Origin: Desulfofustis glycolicus DSM 9705
GTDB lineage: Bacteria > Desulfobacterota > Desulfobulbia > Desulfobulbales > Desulfocapsaceae
Direction: 5' to 3'
DNA length: 64,000 nucleotides
NCBI RefSeq assembly: GCF_900130015.1
Contig: NZ_FQXS01000020.1
Coordinates: 40,475 to 104,474 of the forward strand
Below, one piece after another: positions 56,046 to 64,000 of the stretch. Each line of letters starts with the position of its first letter. Positions within the stretch are counted from its first letter, which is position 1. A program made the translations under genes and the position numbers. Under the pieces are notes generated by a model, which was not told the origin of the DNA, searched no databases, and saw only the letters and a program-made list of their open reading frames with translations.

Positions 56046-57878
56046 ATGAGCGAACCATCTACCTCCATATTCAAGCCGGGCACGGTGCTCGAAGATAAAT
56101 GGATAATCATTGAATTGATCGGCAAAGGTGCCATGGGGGAGGTGTATCGTGCTCACCAGACGAACCTGAACCGCGACGTTGCCATCAAGATCATTTCACA
56201 AGAGGTCCTGGCCGCTATCGAGGATGACCCTGAGGAACTGAATATAGCCTTCGGACGGTTCCAGCGCGAAGTTCAGGCAATGGCCCAGGTTCGCCATCCC
56301 AATGTGCTGACAATCTACGACTACGGCGAGATACCGAATGCCGAGGCCGCCGGGGGATTCCATACGGCCTATATCGCCATGGAATACATCCCGGGCAACA
56401 CCCTGCGCTTCACCATGGATGAAGATGGTCTGGATGACGACTCGGAACTGCTGGCCACCTGGATATCCAAATATTTTCTGCCGCTGCTCAACGGGGTCGA
56501 GGTTCTGCACACGCATAGCATCGTGCACCGGGATCTGAAGCCGGAAAACATTTTTCTCGACGGCGAAGTACCGAAGATCGCCGACTTCGGCCTATCCCGG
56601 TCTTACCGGATGAAAGCGCTCACCTGTTCCGTGGAGATGCTCGGCACCCTTGCCTACATGTCACCCGAGCAATGCGCCGATTTCAAGAACGCCGATTTCA
56701 GAACGGACATATATGCTCTGGGAAAGATCCTGTATGAAGCAGCTCGGGGGACTCTCACGGAGAACACACTCCCGTTCACCGCCGTTTCCCTCGACAACCC
56801 CGCCAACAGCTTTTTGAAGGCACTCAATGCCGTCCTGCTCGAAGCCACAAACGAAAAACCGGAAGAGCGCTATCAGTCAGTACAAGAGTTCAGGAGTGGT
56901 ATCCATGAAACCCTGGCCGTCTTTGAGGGAACAACTCCGATTCTGCCGGCCGGGGGGAAAATGTCAAAAAAGCCGGTGCGATCCGATTATTTCCCCCTGA
57001 TCGGATGGACAACCGCCGCTATTGCCATCATCGTCGTTGCAGGGATGACCGCATATCACCTGATGGACCGGCCGAAATTTGTCAGCGGGCCAAGTTTGTC
57101 GCCGTCTGTTCATCAGGAAAGCAGCGGATATGAACCGCAGATCGTCGAACTTGATTCCGGCGAAATAGCGCCACCAACCATGTTCGGCAGGGACGGCAGC
57201 AGGATGGTACTTACCGGAATACCCGGCGGACCCGAGGAGAGGCCACTTTTTTACGTCGACGAGGAAAAGATATCAAATTTTCTTTTCGTCGAATTTCTCA
57301 ACCATCTTGGCGATGCAGTGACGGTCAATAACGGTGTTGTCCGTCTCGACGAACAAATCATTTTCTATATCGGCAGCTCGCCCGACGAGACCCCCATTAT
57401 CTATCTGCACAACACCTTCCATCTTAGTGATCAGAGTAAAGGTACCGACCCGGTGGTGCGCGTAACGTATCACGGCGCCTCCCGGTACGCGGCTATCTAT
57501 GGCAAATCGTTACTGTCCGGCGAGGAGTGGCGCTCTGCCTATCGGTATCACTCGTCAGATGTAACCGTAAATCAGGCAGATAATCACGCCGTTGACCAAT
57601 CTGGTGGAATGCCCCATATGCAGGCATCATCAACTTTGCCGGGTGAGGGGGAGAGCGAGTATCGATCTGTGCAGAGCTTCGGGTGGGGTTCGAAAGAATG
57701 GGTGCGGATAGAGGCCGAAAACAGTGACGAAGATACCGGACTAACATCAAACGCCTATGCCTCCGGGGTTATGGATGGACAACTGGCTCGAGAGGATAAG
57801 CCGCCGGTACGAAGACAGCCATGGGAAGGATTCGATACTGTCGGCTTCCGCACCAAACTAGTCGTGCAGCAGCAATGA
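56046..57878 (+). CDS. transmembrane Ser/Thr kinase with FGE-like outer domain
   Basis: 610 residues. Kinase (about 20-290): GKGAMGEVYRAH, catalytic Lys in DVAIKII, HRDLKPENIF and IADFGLSRS. Membrane helix about 317-340 (LIGWTTAAIAIIVVAGMTAYHLM). The outer part (about 380-505) reads like a reduced formylglycine-generating-enzyme/SUMF1 fold: ISNFLFVEFLNHLGD and PVVRVTYHGASRYAAIYGKSLLSGEEWRSAYRY parallel the NxxFxxF and PVxxVSWxxAxAYAxWxGKRLPTEAEWEYAAR pattern. Probably a sensor rather than an enzyme. Next to a PP2C phosphatase and a second kinase. Confidence 0.87.
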   Translation: MSEPSTSIFKPGTVLEDKWIIIELIGKGAMGEVYRAHQTNLNRDVAIKIISQEVLAAIEDDPEELNIAFGRFQREVQAMAQVRHPNVLTIYDYGEIPNAEAAGGFHTAYIAMEYIPGNTLRFTMDEDGLDDDSELLATWISKYFLPLLNGVEVLHTHSIVHRDLKPENIFLDGEVPKIADFGLSRSYRMKALTCSVEMLGTLAYMSPEQCADFKNADFRTDIYALGKILYEAARGTLTENTLPFTAVSLDNPANSFLKALNAVLLEATNEKPEERYQSVQEFRSGIHETLAVFEGTTPILPAGGKMSKKPVRSDYFPLIGWTTAAIAIIVVAGMTAYHLMDRPKFVSGPSLSPSVHQESSGYEPQIVELDSGEIAPPTMFGRDGSRMVLTGIPGGPEERPLFYVDEEKISNFLFVEFLNHLGDAVTVNNGVVRLDEQIIFYIGSSPDETPIIYLHNTFHLSDQSKGTDPVVRVTYHGASRYAAIYGKSLLSGEEWRSAYRYHSSDVTVNQADNHAVDQSGGMPHMQASSTLPGEGESEYRSVQSFGWGSKEWVRIEAENSDEDTGLTSNAYASGVMDGQLAREDKPPVRRQPWEGFDTVGFRTKLVVQQQ

Positions 57879-57908
57879 AATCAGATTCCGGTAGTACCGA
57901 ACCAAGAA

Positions 57909-58640
57909 ATGGTCATGAAAGAACAACACTTAACTATTGACGCTGCCGGCGGATCGCGAAAGGGGGTTGGCAGGAGGCGTAACGAAGATCGTTTTCTTGT
58001 CCAGACAATCGGGGACTCCACGCTGCTTGCCGTCAGCGATGGCATGGGCGGTCATCCCGCCGGCGATATTGCCGCAGAAGATATTCTCAAGAGCCTTAGC
58101 GCTAGAGAAGAAGATATCTCCGATCCCCTATCTTTTCTCATTGCTGCCGTAGCGAGCGCCGAAGCGAGCATCCTGAAAAGGGTGGAAAGAAATACCGAGC
58201 TGACTGGTATGGGCGCCACCATTACCGCCGCCCTTATCCGGGCCAGCGAAGTTTTCTGGGTGCACGTGGGCGATAGCAGGCTCTACCTCTTTAGAGACGG
58301 GAAAATGCAGCAGATCACCAAAGACCAGTCTTTTTTGCAGGATTTCATCGACGACGGTACCTTGACGCCGCAACAGGCTGCGGAACATCCCATGGCGCAT
58401 GTGCTCGATCAATGCGTCGGCTGCGCCGAAGCTGTGCCTGAAAGCGGAGCTTTTTCCATTGTCACCGGCGATCTCCTTCTGCTGTGCACCGATGGCGTTT
58501 ACAGGTATGTGGGAGAAACTGAGATAGGCAATCTTCTTAACACCTCCGGAGATGCCTCCGATCAAGTCGACCGCCTTCTTAAACTGGCTGTGCGCGCCGG
58601 GACACGGGACGATGCGACGGCGGTTGTAGCTGTTTTGTAA
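57909..58640 (+). CDS. PP2C-family protein phosphatase
   Basis: 243 residues (ATG 57909, or ATG 57915 two codons later). Metal-binding motifs are present: RRNEDRFLV, AVSDGMGGHPAGDIAA, HVGDSRLYLFRDGKM, LLLCTDGVYRYV and GTRDDATAVV. A soluble bacterial Stp-type phosphatase. It follows the kinase by 30 bases and most likely reverses its phosphorylations. Confidence 0.93.
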   Translation: MVMKEQHLTIDAAGGSRKGVGRRRNEDRFLVQTIGDSTLLAVSDGMGGHPAGDIAAEDILKSLSAREEDISDPLSFLIAAVASAEASILKRVERNTELTGMGATITAALIRASEVFWVHVGDSRLYLFRDGKMQQITKDQSFLQDFIDDGTLTPQQAAEHPMAHVLDQCVGCAEAVPESGAFSIVTGDLLLLCTDGVYRYVGETEIGNLLNTSGDASDQVDRLLKLAVRAGTRDDATAVVAVL

Positions 58641-58675
58641 GTTCTGCCAAGGTATCCACCACTCTTACTGCTGTC

Positions 58676-59494
58676 TCAGACAGAGCGGCATATATCCTCA
58701 AGGTGCAGCCGCATCGCACGTGCCGATTGGAAGCGTTTGCTTCTTTCTTTGTGGACGCCCTTGAACAGGAATTGGTCCCACTGCTTGGTCAGATCTGCGT
58801 TAAACCTGCTGGCGGCAGCAATTTTACCCTGCCGGTGATTTATGAGCCTGCCCGTAAGCAGACGATAGGCAATAACGCCGGCGCTGAAAAGATCGGCCCT
58901 CTCGTCGGCTGCCGCAGGATCGTGCTCCTGTTCGGGAGCAGTGTAGAAGGGTGAGCCGATCTGCATCCCCGGTATGACCATCTCCTCATTTCCTGCCGTT
59001 TTGCAGAGACCGAAATCGATCAGTTTGACCTGGTCGCGCTCGGTGATCATCAGGTTGTCGGGTTTTATGTCCCGGTGAACCAGGCCAGCACCATGCACCG
59101 CATCCAGGCAGCACAGAGTCTGGCGGAGATAGTCGCAAGTAAGGCTGGTACCAAGAATCCGCGTCACCTCGATCCTGGTGGAATCTCCGATGATCGAGCC
59201 GAGGGAACGGGGAACATATTCCAGCGCGATATACAAAATATCGTCAATCTCACCGGACTCGATGATTCCGGCAATACATTCGTGTTGAAGACCTGCCATT
59301 GTGCGTGCTTCTGCAAAGAAGATGTCCCGCAGTTTCTTCTCCCCGACGAGATCGATGAAGATTTCATCCCGGGGAAGCAAGAGCTTCAGGGCGACAATAC
59401 CGCCATCAAGCAGGTTTTTTGCCCTATGGACTTCGCTCATGCCTCCGCGTCCCAGCCGTTCCAGGAGAAGGTATTTTCCAAGCCTCGTGAGCAT
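58676..59494 (-). CDS. soluble Ser/Thr protein kinase
   Basis: 272 residues containing only a kinase domain: LGRGGMSEVHRA, catalytic Lys in VALKLLLP, HRDIKPDNLM, LIDFGLCKT, and TAPEQEHDPAAADERADLFSAGVIAYRLLTG. Convergent with the PP2C gene and upstream of the CopA gene on the same strand. No regulatory or membrane part, so it may act with the membrane kinase and phosphatase. Confidence 0.93.
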   Translation of the reverse strand: MLTRLGKYLLLERLGRGGMSEVHRAKNLLDGGIVALKLLLPRDEIFIDLVGEKKLRDIFFAEARTMAGLQHECIAGIIESGEIDDILYIALEYVPRSLGSIIGDSTRIEVTRILGTSLTCDYLRQTLCCLDAVHGAGLVHRDIKPDNLMITERDQVKLIDFGLCKTAGNEEMVIPGMQIGSPFYTAPEQEHDPAAADERADLFSAGVIAYRLLTGRLINHRQGKIAAASRFNADLTKQWDQFLFKGVHKERSKRFQSARAMRLHLEDICRSV

Positions 59495-59604
59495 CTATCT
59501 CTTTTGTGAAAGACCTATACAGATCAATCAAGGCGATTTGCGTCCAGATACGACTTGGCGCCGAAAACTCAGATCGGCATTAAGGCTGCTGCTGCCGCTC
59601 TTCT

Positions 59605-61929
59605 CTAGGTTCTGACATTTTTAAGCCGAAGGGCGTTAGCGATCACGGATACCGAAGAAAGACTCATGGCCGCGGCCGCGATCATCGGCGAGAGCAAGAT
59701 GCCGAAGACCGGATAGAGCACTCCGGCAGCGATGGGCACGCCGATCCCATTATAGATAAAGGCGAAAAAGAGGTTCTGCTTGATGTTGCGCATGGTTGCC
59801 CGGGAAAGCATCCTTGATTTGGCAATGGCCCTGAGATCTCCCTTGACCAGCGTCACCCGGGCCGATTCCATGGCCACGTCGGTTCCAGTGCCCATGGCGA
59901 TGCCTACCTGGGCCTGGGCCAGCGCCGGGGCGTCATTGATGCCGTCACCGGCCATGGCCACCACCCGGCCCTCCTCCTGGAGTTCCTTGACCACCTTGAC
60001 CTTGTCTTCGGGAAGCACTTCGGCGACGAAACGATCTATGTTCAGTTTGCCGGCCACCGCCTCTGCCGTGTTTTTGTTATCACCGGTAAGCATGATGATC
60101 TTGATGCCGTCTTCGTGCAGACTGGAGACGGCCTCGAAGGTCGACTCCTTGATCGGATCGGCCACTGCCACCAGTCCGGCCGGTTGGCCATCCACGGCAA
60201 TGAACATGGCGGTCTTGGCCTCTGACCTGAATTCATTTGCCTTTTTCGTCATGGGGGAAGGATCGACGCTATTTTCCTCGAAGAGCAACCTGGTGCCGAC
60301 AAGAATGGCGCGACCTTGGTAAGAGCCTGAAACGCCGCGGCCGGTGAAGGACTGAAACTCACTGGCGGACTCGACGGCAAGGCCACGCTCGCGGGTGCCG
60401 GTAACAATGGCCGAGGCCAGTGGATGCTCACTGGACATCTCGACGCTGGCCGCAAATCTGAGTACCTCGTCGTCCGTAAAGCCTTCGAGGGAATAAACGT
60501 CGGTTAGGCGGGGTTTTCCTTCCGTCAGGGTGCCGGTCTTGTCCACCACGAGGGTGTCGACCTTGCGCATTATTTCAATGGATTCGGCATCCTTGAACAG
60601 TACGCCCATGGTGGCGCCCTTGCCGGTGGCCACCATGATCGACATCGGCGTGGCCAGTCCCAAGGCGCAGGGACAGGCGATGATAAGCACGGAGACCGCC
60701 GTGATCAGGGCAAATGCCAAACGCGGCTCTGGGCCGAAGAAAGCCCAGATTATGAAGGCGATTACTGCGATCAGCACCACGGCCGGGACGAAATAACCGG
60801 CTACCGTGTCAGCCAGTTTCTGGATGGGCGCCCGGCTGCGTTGCGCCTCCGCCACCATGTGAACGATCTGGGAGAGCAGCGTCTCTGCGCCTACCTTCTC
60901 GGCTCTCATGATCAGCCCCCCCGTCCCGTTGACCGTGGCTCCCACGACCTTTTCTCCGGGCGATTTGGCAACAGGCATAGGCTCGCCGGAGATCATCGAC
61001 TCGTCGACATTGCTCTCCCCTTCCAGTACTTCGCCATCTACCGGGACCTTTTCACCGGGACGTATCCTCAGCAGGTCGCCCTTCTGCACCTGGTCAAGAG
61101 GCACATCCTCCTCCGTACCGTCCTCCCGCATGAGCCTGGCGGTTTTAGGCGCTAGGCCCAACAGAGCCCGGATAGCTGCACCGGTCCGGCTGCGGGCCTG
61201 AAGCTCCAGCATCTGGCCCAGCAGAACCAGCGTGACAATGACGGCGGCTGCTTCGAAATAGACCCCGACCGTGCCGCCTTCCATACGAAAGGATGCGGGG
61301 AAAATGCCGGGCAACAATACCCCGATGACACTGTAGACATAGGCCACGGCCGTTCCCATGCCGATCAGGGTAAACATGTTAAGATTCCTGTTTATCACCG
61401 ACTGCCAGGCCCGCTCGTAAAATATCCAACCCGACCAGAGGACCACGGGCGTCGACAGGATTAATTCGGCCCAGTGCAGCTGTTTTGGCGAAGCCACCTC
61501 CTCGAGAAAACCGAGCCCGAAATAGTGCCGCATGGCGACCAGTACGACGGGAAGAGTCAGAAAGGCCGCAACCCAGAACCGCTTGCGCATATATTCATAT
61601 TCCGGATTTCCTTCTTCCTCGGCGGCGATGGCCTTGGGCTCAAGGGCCATGCCGCACTTGGGACAGCTTCCCGGTGCATCCCGCACCACCTCGGGATGCA
61701 TGGGACAGGTGTATTGCCGCTTGTCAGAGGGGGTATCCTCACCCATAGTTTTTTTTCCGTGCTGCAGATACTGCCGGGGATTACCGGCAAAGGCATCCCG
61801 GCAGTGCTCACTGCAGAAATAGTAGCTCTCGCCCTGATGCTCGTGGGCCACCCAGCTGTCGGGATCTTCGGTGCGCATGCCGCAGACCGGATCGACAACG
61901 CTGCCGTTTTTCTCCTGTCGTTCAGCCAT
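59605..61929 (-). CDS. copA: Cu(I)-exporting P1B-type ATPase with YHS domain
   Basis: 774 residues from ATG 61929 (AGGAG six bases upstream). N-terminal YHS domain (about 10-56: VDPVCGMRT...[12 protein letters not shown]), then a heavy-metal zinc ribbon (YTCPMHPEV...[10 protein letters not shown]). Eight membrane helices include the ion site [12 protein letters not shown]. Phosphorylation [11 protein letters not shown], actuator [14 protein letters not shown] and hinge [28 protein letters not shown] are complete. CPC indicates Cu(I) or Ag(I). It lacks the usual CxxC HMA domain; the YHS and ribbon replace it. Confidence 0.95.
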   Translation of the reverse strand: MAERQEKNGSVVDPVCGMRTEDPDSWVAHEHQGESYYFCSEHCRDAFAGNPRQYLQHGKKTMGEDTPSDKRQYTCPMHPEVVRDAPGSCPKCGMALEPKAIAAEEEGNPEYEYMRKRFWVAAFLTLPVVLVAMRHYFGLGFLEEVASPKQLHWAELILSTPVVLWSGWIFYERAWQSVINRNLNMFTLIGMGTAVAYVYSVIGVLLPGIFPASFRMEGGTVGVYFEAAAVIVTLVLLGQMLELQARSRTGAAIRALLGLAPKTARLMREDGTEEDVPLDQVQKGDLLRIRPGEKVPVDGEVLEGESNVDESMISGEPMPVAKSPGEKVVGATVNGTGGLIMRAEKVGAETLLSQIVHMVAEAQRSRAPIQKLADTVAGYFVPAVVLIAVIAFIIWAFFGPEPRLAFALITAVSVLIIACPCALGLATPMSIMVATGKGATMGVLFKDAESIEIMRKVDTLVVDKTGTLTEGKPRLTDVYSLEGFTDDEVLRFAASVEMSSEHPLASAIVTGTRERGLAVESASEFQSFTGRGVSGSYQGRAILVGTRLLFEENSVDPSPMTKKANEFRSEAKTAMFIAVDGQPAGLVAVADPIKESTFEAVSSLHEDGIKIIMLTGDNKNTAEAVAGKLNIDRFVAEVLPEDKVKVVKELQEEGRVVAMAGDGINDAPALAQAQVGIAMGTGTDVAMESARVTLVKGDLRAIAKSRMLSRATMRNIKQNLFFAFIYNGIGVPIAAGVLYPVFGILLSPMIAAAAMSLSSVSVIANALRLKNVRT

Positions 61930-62511
61930 AAATTTCTCCTGTCGTTGATTTCAGCAATTGCCGCCTTTCCTGCTGACAAGCTCAGGGTGTGTCTTTATGA
62001 TAACTATAAAAAGGATGCCTGGATTTACAATGAGACCTCAGGCACACAAATCATGCCGCCCCCAAGGACTGGGGAAAAGCAGATTCTGCAGCAGCATCGT
62101 GGATTTATTGCCCCATGATTTTCCTACTTTCTACAGGGGCGGAATTACAGTCAGCACCATTACGCTCATTCTTTCTGATTTTCTGGCATCCAATCTGCGG
62201 TTCATTTATTCCCGAACTCTTCCGAATTCCTCATCATCAGCCGTTTCGCTACCCGCGGCATTCGATGCGCATCCTATGGCGATGGCCCTTTATTTCACGC
62301 TGCTTGGAGGCATATTCGGGTTCTTGCACGGATTTGATCGATATCGCACCGCAAAACTTTTCGGCCAGCCCGGCGGTAGAATTACCGTCAGTTCGGCTGT
62401 GCCTCGTGCGAATCAGCTGCCGATGAACATGCAGCGAGTCTGCTACTGCAGCAGGCTGACCAGCACTTGTATCACGCCAAAAAACTCCGGCAGGAATCGG
62501 ATATCCTGCCC
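61930..62511. other. decayed region, possible diguanylate cyclase tail fragment
   Basis: No intact gene. On the plus strand around 62,380-62,500 one frame gives CESAADEHAASLLLQQADQHLYHAKKLRQ, resembling the last helix of a GGDEF domain (AxxLLxxADxALYxAKxxGR). No catalytic core is present. The rest shows no supported feature. Confidence 0.35.
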
Positions 62512-62563
62512 ATGAAAACCGCATCATCCGCTCCGGCGACTCTTAGAAAAAACAGTTGAGGAC

Positions 62564-62908
62564 TTGGAGCAACTGCGACAGAAGGTGCAACAGGCAGTTA
62601 ATCCTGCAGCCAGAGAAGACCTCATGCAACAGCACATGCAGATGATGCAGGGCCATGAAGCAAATGAGCATAACAGCATCATGACCCCGCAGGATACAAG
62701 CGCAATGTCCATGAATGATCGCATGGCGATGATGGAAAGAAAGATGGCAATGATGGAAAACATGATGGGCAGCAGCGGTATGATGGGAGGTCCGTCTGCT
62801 GCTGCAGCAAATCCTCGCCTCAAACAGATGGAGAAAAAGATGATGGTAATGCAGGAGGTTATGCAAAGCATGCTCGCTCAACAGCACCAATTGATGCAGA
62901 AGCCATAG
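62564..62908 (+). pseudogene. N-truncated Met-rich paralogue
   Basis: 114 codons from TTG 62564, reading EQLRQKVQQAVNPAAREDLMQQHMQMMQGHEA...MMERKMAMMENMMGSSGMMGG... ending MQEVMQSMLAQQHQLMQKP. It is clearly related to the 47,517-48,155 protein (which has LRQELLQAENPSARENLMQQHMQMMQD and MLTQQQLMQKP). The signal peptide is missing: a stop lies in frame a few codons upstream and no ATG is available. It also lacks the tandem GTGMMGG block. Confidence 0.75.
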
Positions 62909-63080
62909 GTTCCGACACCGGGCTAAAGGCAAGGTAAGGAATAGCTGCATATCAATGCTATGCTTTAGTTATTCTTGATCATCATTCAGACAGGGGGCCT
63001 GACCGTGACACGGTCTTTGCCGCTGCCTGGTCAGACCTCGCCTCGGAGCGATTACCCAGCGGCAACTCATCACGAAGATA

Positions 63081-63641
63081 TCATGGCTTGCGCTTCTTCC
63101 TTCTCTTTGCAAGAATTACAGGAATGGCGGTGAGCAATCCGAGAACCAGGACGGTGATTACCGTCTGGCGAGTACCTCCCCCAACCATTTCTTTACCGAA
63201 ATGGGCTAGAAGGAAACTGACTGGGATCACTCCGGCCACAGTTGCCAGGCTGAATCGCCACCAGGAGATATCAGTCAGTCCTGCGGCGTAACTGACAATG
63301 TCAAACGATATGAAAGGAACGAGCCGGAAGATGAAAATCGCGAGCATAAGACCGTTTTGCGAGGAGGGAAGCCGCATGGATAGACGTTCGCCCAGCCATT
63401 TTTGCGCCTTTGCCCTGCCAAGTTCCCTGGCCAGGGAAAAGGCGATCAGTGCTCCGGCAACAGCCCCCGCGGCAACATAAACCGTTCCCCAGGTGTGGCC
63501 GTAGAGTGCGCCGGAGGCAAGGGCGATGGGAGCGCTGGGCAAAGGAGAGATCACGATAGCACCGGCCATCAGCATCATGAGCACCAGAGGTCCTTTCCAG
63601 CCGAACTCAGAGATGCTTTTCTGCAAATCATTTTCATTCAT
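63081..63641 (-). CDS. TVP38/TMEM64-family (VTT) membrane protein
   Basis: 186 residues with about five membrane segments. The conserved VTT part is visible: PSAPIALASGALYGHTWGTVYVAAGAVAGALIAFSLARELGR and FRLVPFISFDIVSYAAGLTDISWWRFSLATVAGVIPVSFLLAHFG. Ends with a basic tail. Probably a lipid scramblase or small-molecule transporter of the DedA/VTT superfamily. The insertion sequence begins 15 bases upstream of its start and may have separated it from its promoter. Confidence 0.9.
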   Translation of the reverse strand: MNENDLQKSISEFGWKGPLVLMMLMAGAIVISPLPSAPIALASGALYGHTWGTVYVAAGAVAGALIAFSLARELGRAKAQKWLGERLSMRLPSSQNGLMLAIFIFRLVPFISFDIVSYAAGLTDISWWRFSLATVAGVIPVSFLLAHFGKEMVGGGTRQTVITVLVLGLLTAIPVILAKRRKKRKP

Positions 63642-63656
63642 GAGTGCAGACTATAG

Positions 63657-64000
63657 TGGACCCCAGTTTTAAGACAGTAGTTTAAGCTAGACGCAATCCC
63701 GAGGAACAGGAAAAGATGAGTGAAGGAAAGAAGAGAAAGTTCCATACTCCCGAGTTCAAGGCCAAGGTAGCTCTGGAGGCATTGCGAGGGATAAAAACGC
63801 TCAACGAGATAGGGCAAGAATTTGGGGTCCACCCTATTACGGTTGGGCATTGGAAGAAGGAACTTCAAGAGCAGGCAAAAACGCTCTTTGAAGGAAAGCG
63901 AGGTCCTACACCGATCGCGGCACATCGAGAACCTGAACTGTTGTACAGCGAGATTGGCAAGCTGAAGGTGGAGCTCGACTGGTTGAAAAAAAAGTCCGGG
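63657..64000 (+). mobile_element. IS3-family insertion sequence (left end; continues past window)
   Basis: Begins with a TGGACCCC-type terminal sequence at 63657 and continues into the OrfA gene. The right end lies outside the window. It is inserted immediately upstream of the TVP38-like gene. Confidence 0.8.
63716..64000 (+). CDS. IS3-family transposase OrfA (cut by window edge)
   Basis: 95 codons visible: MSEGKKRKFHTPEFKAKVALEALRGIKTLNEIGQEFGVHPITVGHWKKELQEQAKTLFEGKRG..., with a helix-turn-helix and a C-terminal leucine-rich end (EIGKLKVELDWLKKKSG). The tract of eight A followed by G (63986-63994) is the usual place for the -1 frameshift that makes OrfAB in this family. Confidence 0.92.
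   Translation, partial: MSEGKKRKFHTPEFKAKVALEALRGIKTLNEIGQEFGVHPITVGHWKKELQEQAKTLFEGKRGPTPIAAHREPELLYSEIGKLKVELDWLKKKSG

Overview
The window is a bacterial chromosome segment in two parts. Bases 1 to about 43,850 are most of a GC-rich, contractile-tailed prophage whose left end lies outside the window. From about 44,000 to 64,000 is lower-GC host or island DNA with copper-handling genes, small membrane proteins and Ser/Thr signalling genes. The mix of SHOCT-domain proteins, DUF302, DUF2933, a YHS-domain CopA-type ATPase and a FGE-like kinase suggests a Desulfuromonas/Geobacter-like (Desulfobacterota) host. That is an inference from gene style, not a sequence match.

Prophage, mostly minus strand, read right to left. 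A LexA-like repressor heads a three-gene unit with two unknown cargo proteins (37,858-40,683). Next come a small protein, a sigma-like factor (36,568-37,152) and a recombination/replication operon (27,871-36,463: PD-(D/E)XK nuclease, Sak4-like ATPase, DUF669 ssDNA-binding protein, ERCC4 nuclease, RecD2-like helicase, primase-helicase). A plus-strand Fic gene with a tiny partner follows (26,155-27,837), beside two repeat arrays. Then a Mor-like regulator, a putative small terminase, a plus-strand tyrosine recombinase cassette (21,782-23,279), and the large terminase, portal and giant MuF protein. The head genes are a methylase-protease-scaffold fusion, decoration protein and major capsid protein. 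The tail genes are connectors, sheath, tube, an E/E'-type frameshift gene and the tape measure, which runs off the left edge. A second integration module (DUF2924 protein, large serine recombinase, ParB-like protein) closes the right end at 40,985-43,784, followed by terminators.

The most striking signal is a 34-bp bipartite element, CTCCGAC-N14-TCCGGTAAGTAAC on the minus strand. It occurs six times with exactly the same spacing, always in the same orientation, 20-90 nt upstream of a gene that begins a new phage transcription unit. I propose it is the promoter or activator site of a phage-specific regulon, perhaps read by the phage's own sigma-like factor.

Other notable points are a T TTT TTG slippery site just upstream of the tape measure, a DNA adenine methylase fused to a capsid protease and scaffold with a nested scaffold start, and a 1,529-residue MuF protein carrying SAP-like repeats and a HipA/PI-kinase-like domain.

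Right of the prophage: a histidine kinase split at a G9 tract, a DUF2933 protein, an ISL3 transposase remnant, a Met-rich secreted protein with 21-bp tandem repeats, SHOCT membrane proteins, an ICMT-like methyltransferase, an APC permease, a DUF302 protein, a Tat multicopper oxidase, a kinase-PP2C-kinase cluster, a Cu(I) P-type ATPase, a decayed Met-rich paralogue, a TVP38-like protein and the left end of an IS3-family element.
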